Assembly (NCBI GenBank): GCA_017461775.1
Contig: JAFTXD010000112.1
Coordinates: forward strand, 1 to 55,643
DNA length: 55,643 nt
Direction of reading: 5' to 3'
Source of the DNA: Lachnospiraceae bacterium
GTDB taxonomy: Bacteria; Bacillota; Clostridia; Lachnospirales; Lachnospiraceae
The notes beneath the pieces are model-generated. The model ran no database searches. It had not been told where the DNA came from and was given only the letters and a program-made list of their open reading frames with translations. How positions within the stretch are numbered: position 1 is the stretch's first letter; each line of letters begins with the position of its first letter. Position numbers and translations under genes: made by a program. Shown here piece after piece: positions 37,429-46,583 of the stretch.

Positions 37429-38727
37429 ATGAGTAATAATTCACAGCTTAATAACCTGGGCGACCAGATAAAGGGCGCACTTAATGAGGCGCTGACCACA
37501 GGTGATTTTAAAAATTTGAACAGTCTGGTGTCGGATACGGTAACCACGGCACTCAATGATGCAGGAAGGAGTTCTTCCAAGGCATGGCAGCAGAAGGAAG
37601 AATGGAAGGCAAAGCAACAGGGGAACCAGTACAATGCGGCATACTGGCAGCAGCAGAGGGCAGCCAGAGAAAAGCAGATGCAGCAGAATCAGGCTGCTAT
37701 GCTGCGGGCCAGAGAAGAGACCATGAAGCAGAGAAGACTGCAGCAGGAGCAGGAACGCTTCCGCAGAACCGGACTTTTGGTAGATGTAAAAAATGAGGGC
37801 ATGACGGCGGGCGTATTGTTTATTGTGTTTGGTGCCCTTGCCAATATTCCACTTTTTGTTTTGTCCATTGTCTCTTTGGCGTTAGGATGGGGAGCATCCA
37901 CACCGTGGCTGCTATTTTTCTTTGCCATGTCTATTTTCTTTATTTGCTTTGGTAAGAGTAAGATTGATTTGATTCGTAGGGCAAAGCGATATGTAAAGCT
38001 TTGTGGTAATAAATTGTACGGTGAGGTGGAGGACCTTGCTTCACAGGTGGGTAAGACACCAAGGCAGGTGCTTAAGGAGCTTCGTAAGATTCTCCAGAAG
38101 GGAATTATCCCCAGTGCCCGTCTGGACAAGAAGGGAACTACACTGATGCTGAATGATGTGGTGTATAAGCAGTATCAGGACGCGGAGAAGGCCAGACTTG
38201 CCCGCGAGCAGGAGGAGAAGAAAAAGTCCAAGGGACAGACCCCAAGCGAGCTGGTTGCGGAGGCGAAGGCGCAGCAGAGGACGGAGCTGGAACAGATGAT
38301 TGTCGAGGGACAAGATTGTATCCGCAAGCTGAGAGATTATAACGATTTGATACCGGGAGAGGCCATTTCCTCTAAGATGTATCATTTGGAGGATTTGCTG
38401 AAGGAAATCTTTAGCCGTGTGGAAAAGGAACCGGCGCAGATGCCTCGTATGCATAAGGTGATGAATTACTATCTGCCCACTACATTAAAGCTGGTGGAGG
38501 CTTATCATGAGTTTGACAAGGTAAGCAATCCGGGAGAAGAAATACTTTCTGCCAAGGAAGAGATTGAGAAGACGTTAGATACCATTAATGAGGCCTTTGT
38601 GGAGCTTTTGAACAGCTTATTCCAGGACAAGGTATTTGATATTACTACGGATGCCCAGGTACTTCAGACCATGCTGGCAAACGAGGGACTAACGAAAGAA
38701 AAAGCTTTTGCAAAGCTTAGCAATTAA
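37429..38727 (+). CDS. xpaC: XpaC family protein (5-bromo-4-chloroindolyl phosphate hydrolysis protein)
   Basis: The 432-residue protein has a Gln/Arg-rich helical N-terminus (about 60-115) and two adjacent membrane helices (about 124-150 and 155-175). A long charged cytoplasmic region follows that resembles XpaC. The historical name comes from an assay phenotype; the real activity is unknown. AAGGGAG precedes ATG 37429. It is followed after 24 bases by a TelA-family gene, the same pairing as xpaC-yaaN in Bacillus subtilis, which suggests the two act together at the membrane. Confidence 0.82.
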   Translation: MSNNSQLNNLGDQIKGALNEALTTGDFKNLNSLVSDTVTTALNDAGRSSSKAWQQKEEWKAKQQGNQYNAAYWQQQRAAREKQMQQNQAAMLRAREETMKQRRLQQEQERFRRTGLLVDVKNEGMTAGVLFIVFGALANIPLFVLSIVSLALGWGASTPWLLFFFAMSIFFICFGKSKIDLIRRAKRYVKLCGNKLYGEVEDLASQVGKTPRQVLKELRKILQKGIIPSARLDKKGTTLMLNDVVYKQYQDAEKARLAREQEEKKKSKGQTPSELVAEAKAQQRTELEQMIVEGQDCIRKLRDYNDLIPGEAISSKMYHLEDLLKEIFSRVEKEPAQMPRMHKVMNYYLPTTLKLVEAYHEFDKVSNPGEEILSAKEEIEKTLDTINEAFVELLNSLFQDKVFDITTDAQVLQTMLANEGLTKEKAFAKLSN

Positions 38728-38751
38728 ACACAATTTGAAGGGAGATAAATT

Positions 38752-39948
38752 ATGGAAACAAATAACATGAATAATGATTTGGACGTGATGCTTAAGGAGG
38801 CACCTACTCTTACTTTTGACCCATTTCCAACCACCAAGGAGGAAGTATCCGTAGTAGAGGAGAAGGCGGTAGAGAATGCGCAGAAGGTAGCAGCACAGAT
38901 TGTGCTCACACCGGAAGAGCAGAAGATGGTAGACGATTTTGCAAAGCAGATTGATTTAAGCAATACCCAGCAGCTGATTCAGTTCGGTGCAGGCAGCCAG
39001 AAGAAGATTGCAGAGTTCTCTGAAACCGCTCTTGGCAATGTTCGTACCAAGGACATGGGAGAAATCGGTCAGATGCTTACTGACGTAGTGACAGAGCTGA
39101 AAAATTTTGAGGAGGATGAGGAAACCAAGGGCTTCTTCGGATTATTCAAAAAGAGCAGCAATAAGTTAGAGAGCTTAAAGGCAAAATATGATAAGGCAGA
39201 TGCCAATATCGATAAGATTGTGACCGCTATGGAAGCACATCAGATTACCTTATTAAAAGATGTAGCTATGCTGGATAAGATGTATGAGCTGAATTTGAAT
39301 TATTTTAAAGAGCTGTCCATGTACATTTTAGCAGGTAAGCAGAAATTAGAGCATGCGAAAACCGTAGAGCTTCCGGAGCTGGTTGCAAAGGCAGAGGCCA
39401 GCGGACTTCCTGAGGATACCCAGGCAGCAAAGGACTTCTCCGCACAGATTGACCGTTTTGAGAAGAAGATTTATGACCTTGAGCTCACCAGAACCGTATC
39501 CCTCCAGATGGCTCCACAGATTCGTCTGATTCAGAGCAACGATACTGCTATGAGTGAGAAGATTCAGTCCACCTTAGTGAATACCATTCCTCTCTGGAAG
39601 AGCCAGATGGTAATCGCTATCGGTCTGAGCCACTCCACCGATGCAGCTCGTGCACAGCGTGAAGTAAGCGATATGACCAATGCACTGCTTAAGAAGAATG
39701 CGGAGACTTTAAAGATGGCAACTATCGAAACTGCGAAGGAAGCAGAAAGAGGAATTATCGATATCGAGACCTTGACCCAGACCAACCAGACCTTAATCAG
39801 CACCTTTGATGAGGTAATGAAGATTCAGGAGGACGGCAGAAATAAGAGAGCTGCTGCGGAGGTTGAGCTTCAGAGAATTGAAAACGAGATGAGAACAAAG
39901 CTTTTAACCATGAGCAAGAACTCCGGTGGAAACGGAACTGTTCAATAA
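38752..39948 (+). CDS. telA: TelA family protein (toxic anion resistance)
   Basis: The 398-residue, almost wholly helical protein matches the TelA/YaaN/YceH family: early LTPEEQKMVDDFAKQID, central GKQKLEHAKTVELPELV and MAPQIRLIQSNDTAMSEKIQ, then LTQTNQTLISTFDEVMKIQ. Members are linked to tellurite and toxic-anion tolerance and possibly membrane stress; mechanism unknown. AAGGGAG precedes the ATG. It is co-transcribed with xpaC. Confidence 0.9.
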   Translation: METNNMNNDLDVMLKEAPTLTFDPFPTTKEEVSVVEEKAVENAQKVAAQIVLTPEEQKMVDDFAKQIDLSNTQQLIQFGAGSQKKIAEFSETALGNVRTKDMGEIGQMLTDVVTELKNFEEDEETKGFFGLFKKSSNKLESLKAKYDKADANIDKIVTAMEAHQITLLKDVAMLDKMYELNLNYFKELSMYILAGKQKLEHAKTVELPELVAKAEASGLPEDTQAAKDFSAQIDRFEKKIYDLELTRTVSLQMAPQIRLIQSNDTAMSEKIQSTLVNTIPLWKSQMVIAIGLSHSTDAARAQREVSDMTNALLKKNAETLKMATIETAKEAERGIIDIETLTQTNQTLISTFDEVMKIQEDGRNKRAAAEVELQRIENEMRTKLLTMSKNSGGNGTVQ

Positions 39949-39982
39949 GAGGCACTGTTAGAAGAAAGGTATAAACGTATCT

Positions 39983-40387
39983 ATGGAAACAAGAGTACAA
40001 GAGACAATCGTAAGACACGATAAAGGCTATAATTGTGCCCAGGCTGTGGCATGTACCTACTGTGACCTTGTAGGTGTAGATGAGGACACCATGTTCCGTA
40101 TGACCGAGGCCCTGGGTCTTGGTATGGGCTGTATGGAGGGTACCTGTGGTGCCGTATCCGGCGCATGCGTGCTGGCAGGCATGAAGAACAGCGGCGGTAA
40201 GGACCAGGCGCCGGGAACCAAGGCTTCTTCCTATCAGCTTTCCAAGGAGATTGTGAAGCGTTTTATGGAACAGAATGGTTCTTCCATCTGCAAGGAGTTA
40301 AAGGGTGTGGAGACCGGTAAGGTTCTTCGTAGCTGCCCGGATTGCATCATGGATGCAGCAAGACTTGTAGAAGAGATTTTAGCTTAA
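39983..40387 (+). CDS. C_GCAxxG_C_C family redox protein
   Basis: The 134-residue protein has the family cysteine pattern: Cys18 (YNCAQA), Cys24, Cys27, Cys50 (GMGCMEGTCGAVSGA, with Cys55 and Cys62), Cys103 and the C-terminal Cys118/Cys121 (CPDC). The GC-x-x-x-x-CGAVSGA stretch defines the family. These small proteins are thought to bind a redox centre or metal, but no reaction is established. AAAGG lies about 12 bases before the ATG. It follows telA by 34 bases and ends at a terminator. Confidence 0.85.
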   Translation: METRVQETIVRHDKGYNCAQAVACTYCDLVGVDEDTMFRMTEALGLGMGCMEGTCGAVSGACVLAGMKNSGGKDQAPGTKASSYQLSKEIVKRFMEQNGSSICKELKGVETGKVLRSCPDCIMDAARLVEEILA

Positions 40388-40399
40388 TCAGACATGAGA

Positions 40400-40428
40400 A
40401 AGACCCGTCACATTGTGGCGGGTCTTTT
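40400..40428. terminator. Bidirectional terminator
   Basis: AAGACCCGTCAC pairs with GTGGCGGGTCTT around a three-base loop, followed by TTTT. It lies between convergent genes. Confidence 0.88.
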
Positions 40429-40440
40429 GTAATGCATATC

Positions 40441-42177
40441 TTATTGTAAGGTGAACTGTCCAATCATTTCCTGAAGATTTTCTGCCTGTGCAAAGAGCTC
40501 CTCACTGACTGCGGAGGTTTCTTCTGCTACGGCGGAATTGTCCTGTACCACCTGAGAAATCTGTTCGATACCTGCCTCCACCTGCTTTAACATATCTGCC
40601 TGTGTGGTAGTAGCGGTAGCAGCACCACTGGCTTCCTGGGCGAAAACAGCCATGCTCTCTAATACCTTCTCCATCATTTCCGATGCGTTCTGCACGATTT
40701 CGTTACCATGGTTAATTTCCTCTAAGGACTTGTTAATTAAATCCTTGGTCATCACAGCGGACTTACCACTGTCTGCGGCCAGCTTACCAATCTGGTCTGC
40801 AACCACTGCAAAGCCTCGTCCGGCTTCTCCGGCTCTTGCAGCTTCGATGGAAGCATTGAGGGATAAGAGGTTGGTCTGTTCTGCAATATCTTCAATCATG
40901 CTGATGATATTTTCAATTTCGTGAGAGGTATTCATAATGCTTTCCATAGCATGGGTAAGGTTTACCATTTCCTGACGGCTTGCCTCGCCATCCTTGGCAG
41001 CATCTGCCATATTAGCAGCAGACATGGTAGCCATTTCGCTGGTCTTTGCTGCAATTTCGGATACGGAGGTAACAGTAGCGGTGAGCTCCTGTACGGCACC
41101 GGCCTGGTCGGTGGCACCTTCTGCAAGGGACTGTGCACTGTTGGCCAGCTGGGAAGAGCCTACGGATACCTGCTCGGAAGCATCCTTAATCTGACCTAAG
41201 GTAGCACTCATCTGCTCGCTGAGAATAATCATATTCTCCAGCAGGGCGCGGAAATTACCCACATAGAGGGCTTCTGCCTTTGTCTGTACGGTGAAGTCCT
41301 TGTTTGCCATAGTAGAAAGAACATATCCGGCATCCTGAATAACATCCTTCATTTGTGCGCATGCAGCCCGGAAGTTCTTCGCAAGATGTCCCAATTCGTC
41401 GGAACTTTCGTAGACAATTTCAATATCTAATTCGCCGTCCTTTAATTTGGTAGCAGCAGCTTCCAGTTCCTTCAAAGGCTCACAGATTACGTGAGTAATC
41501 TGCTTGGTGAGATTACCGGAAAGAAGGATACTGCTAACGATTCCTGTAATTGTGAGAATCAGCACAATCAGAGCAATGATAGAGGTGATAAAATACTCAG
41601 CAGATGCCAACTCATCGGTACGGTCACCGATAGCGATAAGTGCATTTTCCATATCTGTCACAGCGTCGCTGTACTCTGCTTCATAGAGGGCAAAAGCAGC
41701 CTCTTTGTCATCTGCATTTATGTACTTCTGTATCTGTGAACGCTGGTCAATAAAATTCATCATGGCAGTGGATAAAGGTCCGGTAAGCTCCGGCTCATCA
41801 AAGTTATTTATGAGCTTGCTGACCTGCCTGGTTAAGATATCCGAGTAGTTCACCACATTCGTTAATTTCTGGCTCGTTTCAATGGCGGAGCTGGAAGTGG
41901 AGGCCCATAATACATTCTTATCAACCATCTGCAGATTCTTGCGGATTTCCATTTGCAGGTAGCTGTTCTCATGCTGAACCGTGTAGAAATCGTTGAACAG
42001 GAATGCCAGACAGCATGCCCCGATGGCAGAAATTACAAGGGATACGGTAAATGCAATGGATACCTTGTTAAATGCTTTTTTTAGCTTGTCCCTTACTGGC
42101 AGGGAGAATAATTTTTTGTCTATCTTGAGAGGTTTTTTATTTTTTTGTGTTTTGGGAGTTTTGTCCTTTCTTTTCAT
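40441..42177 (-). CDS. Methyl-accepting chemotaxis protein (transmembrane receptor)
   Basis: The 578-residue receptor has a Lys-rich cytoplasmic N-terminus, membrane helix 1 (about 38-60), a four-helix-bundle-like periplasmic-side sensor, helix 2 (about 197-222), a HAMP domain (about 223-275) and a long signalling coiled coil. The hairpin tip is intact ([20 protein letters not shown]). I start at ATG 42177 because AAGGAGAG lies six bases upstream; the longer frame is not plausible. The ligand is unknown. It follows yitT after a terminator, so it likely has its own promoter. Confidence 0.9.
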   Translation of the reverse strand: MKRKDKTPKTQKNKKPLKIDKKLFSLPVRDKLKKAFNKVSIAFTVSLVISAIGACCLAFLFNDFYTVQHENSYLQMEIRKNLQMVDKNVLWASTSSSAIETSQKLTNVVNYSDILTRQVSKLINNFDEPELTGPLSTAMMNFIDQRSQIQKYINADDKEAAFALYEAEYSDAVTDMENALIAIGDRTDELASAEYFITSIIALIVLILTITGIVSSILLSGNLTKQITHVICEPLKELEAAATKLKDGELDIEIVYESSDELGHLAKNFRAACAQMKDVIQDAGYVLSTMANKDFTVQTKAEALYVGNFRALLENMIILSEQMSATLGQIKDASEQVSVGSSQLANSAQSLAEGATDQAGAVQELTATVTSVSEIAAKTSEMATMSAANMADAAKDGEASRQEMVNLTHAMESIMNTSHEIENIISMIEDIAEQTNLLSLNASIEAARAGEAGRGFAVVADQIGKLAADSGKSAVMTKDLINKSLEEINHGNEIVQNASEMMEKVLESMAVFAQEASGAATATTTQADMLKQVEAGIEQISQVVQDNSAVAEETSAVSEELFAQAENLQEMIGQFTLQ

Positions 42178-42271
42178 GCTGCTCTCCTTGTCTGTGACTT
42201 TTGATACATATAGCTTAATACTTTTGGGCAAAAAAAGCAACCTGTATGAAATACAAATTGGAGAGAATATA

Positions 42272-42303
42272 CAAAAAAAGACTTCCACTAGATACTGTGG
42301 AAG
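42272..42303 (-). terminator. Terminator of yitT overlapping its last codons
   Basis: On the minus strand CTTCCAC (42303-42297) pairs with GTGGAAG (42288-42282), followed by TCTTTTTTT. The left arm is made of the last coding bases of yitT, and the stop codon (42290-42288) lies at the loop-stem junction. Confidence 0.85.
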
Positions 42304-43130
42304 CCTTTGCCGATGATTTCACTGGTATTAGAGATAAGAATAAAAGCGTCCGGCGCATTGGTTTTAACAAAATTACGAAGCTTTACTGCCTGAGAAGGAT
42401 TCATGGCGGTAAAGATGACATATTTGTCCTGCCCGGAGAATGCGCCCTGTGCGTGGCATACCGTCGCACCGCGCTTTAGATTCTGCACAATAAAAGTACA
42501 GATGGGCTCCGGGTCGTTACATACAACATTAAAGTATTTGGACTGATTCAGATTTTCAATAAAACCATCAATCATGAAGGAGCGTATGGCCAGACCCATA
42601 ACGGAATAAAGTCCCGTTTCCACATCAAAGATAAAGAAACCAAAGATGGTAACCAAAATATCTGTCAGAAGCAGGGCTCGTCCGATATCGAAGCTGGAGT
42701 ACTTTTTCAGTATCATGGCGATGATGTCCGTGCCACCGCTGGAGGAGCCGATATTGAACAGCACTGCAGAACCAAGGGCCGGCAGGGCAACCGCGAAGGC
42801 GAGCTCCAGCATGCGCTGGTCCGTCAGAGGACCGCTCATGGGGCAGATGCGCTCCAAAATGGAAAGGGTAACAGATAATAAAATGCTGCAATAGGCGGTT
42901 TTGGCGGCAAAGGATTTACCCAGCACAAACATGCCCAGAATAAGAAGCAGCATATTCACAATCAGGGAAAAGTCACTGGCAGAGATACCTGTAATTTTAG
43001 CAATCACTACCGCCAGACCGGTGATTCCACCGAAGGTAAAATTGTTGGTGAATTTGAAAAAATAAGTACCCACAGCCATCAACAGCGTGCTGCCGGTGAG
43101 TAGGATAAAATGGGTGTATTTGTTTTTCAT
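42288..43130 (-). CDS. YitT family membrane protein (DUF161/DUF2179)
   Basis: The 280-residue protein has five to six membrane helices with the YitT pattern [13 protein letters not shown] and [19 protein letters not shown], then a C-terminal cytoplasmic DUF2179 domain (about 200-280). The family is widespread in Firmicutes and may be a transporter; the substrate is unknown. GGAGGGCGATTTT lies upstream of the ATG on the minus strand. Confidence 0.88.
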   Translation of the reverse strand: MKNKYTHFILLTGSTLLMAVGTYFFKFTNNFTFGGITGLAVVIAKITGISASDFSLIVNMLLLILGMFVLGKSFAAKTAYCSILLSVTLSILERICPMSGPLTDQRMLELAFAVALPALGSAVLFNIGSSSGGTDIIAMILKKYSSFDIGRALLLTDILVTIFGFFIFDVETGLYSVMGLAIRSFMIDGFIENLNQSKYFNVVCNDPEPICTFIVQNLKRGATVCHAQGAFSGQDKYVIFTAMNPSQAVKLRNFVKTNAPDAFILISNTSEIIGKGFHSI

Positions 43131-43340
43131 AAAATCGCCCTCCTGATTTCAGTGTACCCCAGTGGACGAAAAAAATCAATCAAGAGAGAAGATTAGGGCT
43201 CGCTGGGGAAATCGTTTACAGTAGAGTTTGGGAACTGGGCAAATTCTGCAAATTTTCTCTTCGTAAGATGTGAAAAATGACGAAATTAACTTCTTTCTAT
43301 CATTAATTATGGGTAAAAGGTACCACGAAGAAGGAAAATG

Positions 43341-43349
43341 TGGTATAAT
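43341..43349 (+). promoter_or_regulatory. Extended -10 promoter of the MCP-PilZ gene
   Basis: TGG followed by TATAAT (43344-43349); no good -35. The remaining 200 bases of this gap show no other clear signal, and I found no flagellar sigma-28 promoter. Confidence 0.5.
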
Positions 43350-43399
43350 TACTGAAAATTATTGAGGGAATGATCCAAAAGAGAAAGGAATGATGTAAT

Positions 43400-45517
43400 A
43401 TGCAGAGTTATGACGAGAGCTACTTTAGGGCGAAAGCGAATAAAAGAGCTGGTACTACTTGGCTGGTTCTTTTGGTTTTTGTAACCGTTTATTATGGTTC
43501 AAAAGATAATGTTTGTAGCTGGGATAATCAGGTATGGAAAACCGTTATGACGGTAATTGGCTGGAGTACTTATGTTGTTGCAGGTCTGTTGCTTAAGGTT
43601 AAGGGAATGGACTTTAAGGGTTATAAGTATGTTATGGGTTATGGATATCAGCTGTTCTTTGCTTTTATTGCGTGGACGGCACTTGATGAGGTGTCCTATA
43701 TCTTTGTATTACCGCTCATTTCGGCACTGGTACTCTACAAGGATAGAAGATATATTAAGTACATGATGTTTTTTACTTTGTTCATATTGATTGGCAGTAA
43801 CCTATACAAGGGACTTGCAAAGGATATGATGGAGTTTGTAAGTAGTATGGACTGTGCAATGCAGTTTGTGCTGGTTATCTGTTGTTATACCTGTGCCATG
43901 ATGTCTATTAAGCATCTGACAGAATCCGACGGCGCTCTGACCAGTTCTATTGAAGGCAACCTTCAGCGTGTGGTTCAGACCGTTGAAAAGGTTAAGACTG
44001 CGAGTAATGCCGTTGTAGATGGTGTAACTGTAGTGAGGGAACTGGCAGATGAGAATAAGGAAGGTGCGAATAATGTCGTGCGCGATATGCAGGCACTTTC
44101 GGATAATAATGATATCCTGAACGATAAGACCATGTCTTCCATGGAGATGACCACTGTCATTGATAATCAGGTGAAGAATGTGGCTGATTTGATGGAGCAG
44201 GTAGTAGGCCTTATCGGTGCTTCTGTAGAGCATGCTAATAAGAGCTCTGAGGAACTGGTGGAAGTGGTTGATACCACCAACAAGATGGCGCAGTTATCTT
44301 CAGAAATTGAAGAGATTTTAGTAGAATTTAAGTCTGAGTTTAATAACGTAAAGCAGGAGACCGGAACCATCGAGGGTATTACCACCAAGACCAATCTCCT
44401 TGCATTAAATGCATCTATTGAGGCGGCTCGTGCCGGTGAAGCCGGTAAGGGATTTGCCGTGGTTGCAAACGAAATCCGTGATTTGAGTAGCGGTACCGCA
44501 ACCTCCTCCAGCCGTATTATGACAGCATTGGCACATCTAGAGGATACTTCCCAGAAGATGCTGGATGCAATCACGGAGACAGTAGATTTGATTCAAGTAA
44601 ATATTGAGAAGGTATCCAATGTTAACCAGAGTGTTACAGATATTACCAATGATGCTACCAGCTTGGGTGAAAATATCAAGGTTGTAGATGCGGCAGTTAA
44701 GGAAGTGGAAAGCTCCAATGTCACTCTTGTGGATAATATGAAGCAGGTATGTGAAGTCATGGATGTGATGACAGAAAGCATCAATGAAGCGGAAATGACC
44801 ACCAAAACCATGCTGAGTAAGTATGAAGAGAGTGCCCGCAGTGCCATGAATATCGAGAATGTGGTAGGACATTTGATGGAAGAGCTTGGTGTAGGCGGCT
44901 TCATGGGTGTTCAGGACGTACGTGGGGGCATGAAGATTGCGGTAGCCTTTGGTGAGGGTAGTAGCAAGCGTGAGTTTATCGGTGAGGTTGTTCACAGAGA
45001 GGATAAAGAGGTATTTGTTAATCTGAATTCTAATGGACAGATGGTGGTAGAGAAGAGAGATAAGCATTTGCTTTGCCAGCTTCGTATTGTGGTTGATAAT
45101 GTTCTATATTGCTGGAATGATGTGGAGATTCATCCGGCGAAGGCAGAGGAGGCAGGAGAGTACAAGATTTTCGTGGACTCTAATCCGCAGGTATTCAATC
45201 GTAGAAAATATCCCAGAATGCCTCTTACCAATGTATGTATTATCCGCATGAAGGATTCAGACAAGCCATATACCGGCAAGATGGTGAATATCAGTGCCAA
45301 CGGCTTTGCTTTTGCGGTGAAGGACAAGCTTTTTGCAGAAAATAAGGGACAGAACGTTGTAGTGGATATCAAGAATTTTGATGTACTGCAGGGAAGAGAG
45401 CTGGAGGGATGTATTATCCGAAGCTCAAACAATGATGGTGAGTACATCGTAGGCTGTAGAATGCCGCAGGATAGTCTTGCAATCAAAGAATTTGTCAATG
45501 CAAATTTTGGTGAATAA
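43400..45517 (+). CDS. Chemoreceptor-type signalling protein fused to a C-terminal PilZ domain
   Basis: The 705-residue protein has four to five N-terminal membrane helices (about 20-175), an MCP signalling coiled coil with hairpin tip [19 protein letters not shown] (about 330-350), and a C-terminal YcgR-like/PilZ module from about 505. The c-di-GMP motifs are intact: RKYPR at 602-606 and NISANG at 630-635. It should therefore couple c-di-GMP level to receptor-array output. The absence of a large extracytoplasmic domain suggests it senses within the membrane or from inside. AAAGGAATG precedes the ATG. Confidence 0.9.
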   Translation: MQSYDESYFRAKANKRAGTTWLVLLVFVTVYYGSKDNVCSWDNQVWKTVMTVIGWSTYVVAGLLLKVKGMDFKGYKYVMGYGYQLFFAFIAWTALDEVSYIFVLPLISALVLYKDRRYIKYMMFFTLFILIGSNLYKGLAKDMMEFVSSMDCAMQFVLVICCYTCAMMSIKHLTESDGALTSSIEGNLQRVVQTVEKVKTASNAVVDGVTVVRELADENKEGANNVVRDMQALSDNNDILNDKTMSSMEMTTVIDNQVKNVADLMEQVVGLIGASVEHANKSSEELVEVVDTTNKMAQLSSEIEEILVEFKSEFNNVKQETGTIEGITTKTNLLALNASIEAARAGEAGKGFAVVANEIRDLSSGTATSSSRIMTALAHLEDTSQKMLDAITETVDLIQVNIEKVSNVNQSVTDITNDATSLGENIKVVDAAVKEVESSNVTLVDNMKQVCEVMDVMTESINEAEMTTKTMLSKYEESARSAMNIENVVGHLMEELGVGGFMGVQDVRGGMKIAVAFGEGSSKREFIGEVVHREDKEVFVNLNSNGQMVVEKRDKHLLCQLRIVVDNVLYCWNDVEIHPAKAEEAGEYKIFVDSNPQVFNRRKYPRMPLTNVCIIRMKDSDKPYTGKMVNISANGFAFAVKDKLFAENKGQNVVVDIKNFDVLQGRELEGCIIRSSNNDGEYIVGCRMPQDSLAIKEFVNANFGE

Positions 45518-45526
45518 TGAGTAAAG

Positions 45527-45570
45527 GAATCAAATCAGTGCATTCATGCATTGATTTGATTCTTTTTTGC
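45527..45570 (+). terminator. Terminator after the MCP-PilZ gene
   Basis: GAATCAAATCAGTGCA pairs with TGCATTGATTTGATTC (one G-U pair), four-base loop, then TTTTTT. Confidence 0.9.
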
Positions 45571-45610
45571 AATACTAATGAAGATTATGAGAGGATGAGA
45601 GGAAGTCATT

Positions 45611-46534
45611 ATGCAGCACGTATATGACATGATTATTATTGGCGGTGGCCCCGCAGGGTATACCGCAGCATTATATGGGGCCAGGGCAGGATTGGACGTG
45701 ATTGTTCTGGAGAAAATGGCACCGGGAGGACAGATGACTCTTACGGGACAAATTGACAATTATCCGGGCTTTGAAGAGGGTATTGATGGATTTACTCTGG
45801 GTATGAAGATGCAACAGGGTGCAGAACGCTTTGGCGCCCGGACGGTGCAGGCGGAAGTGCTTTCCATGGATTTGAAATTTCATATCAAAGAGATTCGTAC
45901 AGCGGAAGAGGTATATCATGGAAAAACGGTAGTGATTGCCACAGGAGCTGACCCCAGAGCCTTGGAGGTACCCGGTGAGCAGGAGCTTCGGGGACGGGGA
46001 ATACATTACTGCGCCCATTGTGATGGCTTTTTCTACCGGGGAAAGACGGTAGTTGTGGTAGGAGGCGGAAACTCTGCGGTGGCGGATGCTCTTTACCTGT
46101 CCAGAGTAGCTGAGAAGGTTATCCTGGTGCATCGCAGGGATGAACTGCGTGCAACCAAGGTGTATCAGGAGCAACTGAAAGATGCAGAGAATGTGGAAAT
46201 CTGTTGGAACAGTGCCGTAGAAGAGATTATTTATGAGGATAAGGTCAAGGGAGTAAAGCTGAGAGATACGCAAAGCGGCGAGATAAGGGAAATTTCCTGT
46301 GATGGTGTTTTTGTTTCCATTGGAAGAAATCCGGTGACCGGACTTTTAGAGGGACAGCTCCTTTTGGATGAGGGTGGCTACATTGTTGCCGGAGAGAATA
46401 CGGAAACCAGTATTTCGGGAGTATTTGCAGCGGGAGATGTACGAAGCAAGGCTCTTCGCCAGGTGGTGACTGCGGTGGCAGATGGAGCCGTGGCGGTACA
46501 TTTTGCCGAAGGATACTTAAGAGGAGAAGCATAA
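45611..46534 (+). CDS. trxB: Thioredoxin reductase (FAD/NAD(P)-dependent)
   Basis: The 307-residue flavoprotein has the FAD site IIIGGGPAGYTAALYGARAG, the redox pair Cys134-Ala-His-Cys137 (the commonest form is CATC), the NADPH-site GGGNSAVADALYLS and the C-terminal FAD motif GVFAAGDV. It reduces thioredoxin; the His between the cysteines may alter redox potential. AGAGGAAG lies upstream of the ATG. It stands alone between two terminators. Confidence 0.9.
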   Translation: MQHVYDMIIIGGGPAGYTAALYGARAGLDVIVLEKMAPGGQMTLTGQIDNYPGFEEGIDGFTLGMKMQQGAERFGARTVQAEVLSMDLKFHIKEIRTAEEVYHGKTVVIATGADPRALEVPGEQELRGRGIHYCAHCDGFFYRGKTVVVVGGGNSAVADALYLSRVAEKVILVHRRDELRATKVYQEQLKDAENVEICWNSAVEEIIYEDKVKGVKLRDTQSGEIREISCDGVFVSIGRNPVTGLLEGQLLLDEGGYIVAGENTETSISGVFAAGDVRSKALRQVVTAVADGAVAVHFAEGYLRGEA

Positions 46535-46537
46535 GAT

Positions 46538-46568
46538 AAGAGGCCTTCCATGGGGAAGACCTCTTTTA
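46538..46568. terminator. Bidirectional terminator between trxB and the pectate lyase
   Basis: AAGAGGCCTTCC and GGAAGACCTCTT pair with one mismatch across a short loop, followed by TTTT. Confidence 0.82.
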
Positions 46569-46583
46569 AAATGTTTGTTTTAT

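Noticed and set aside
43181..43340. Possible flagellar sigma-28 promoter before the MCP-PilZ gene
   Set aside because: No TAAA / GCCGATAA-type pair with the right spacing; only an extended -10 sigma-A element was found.
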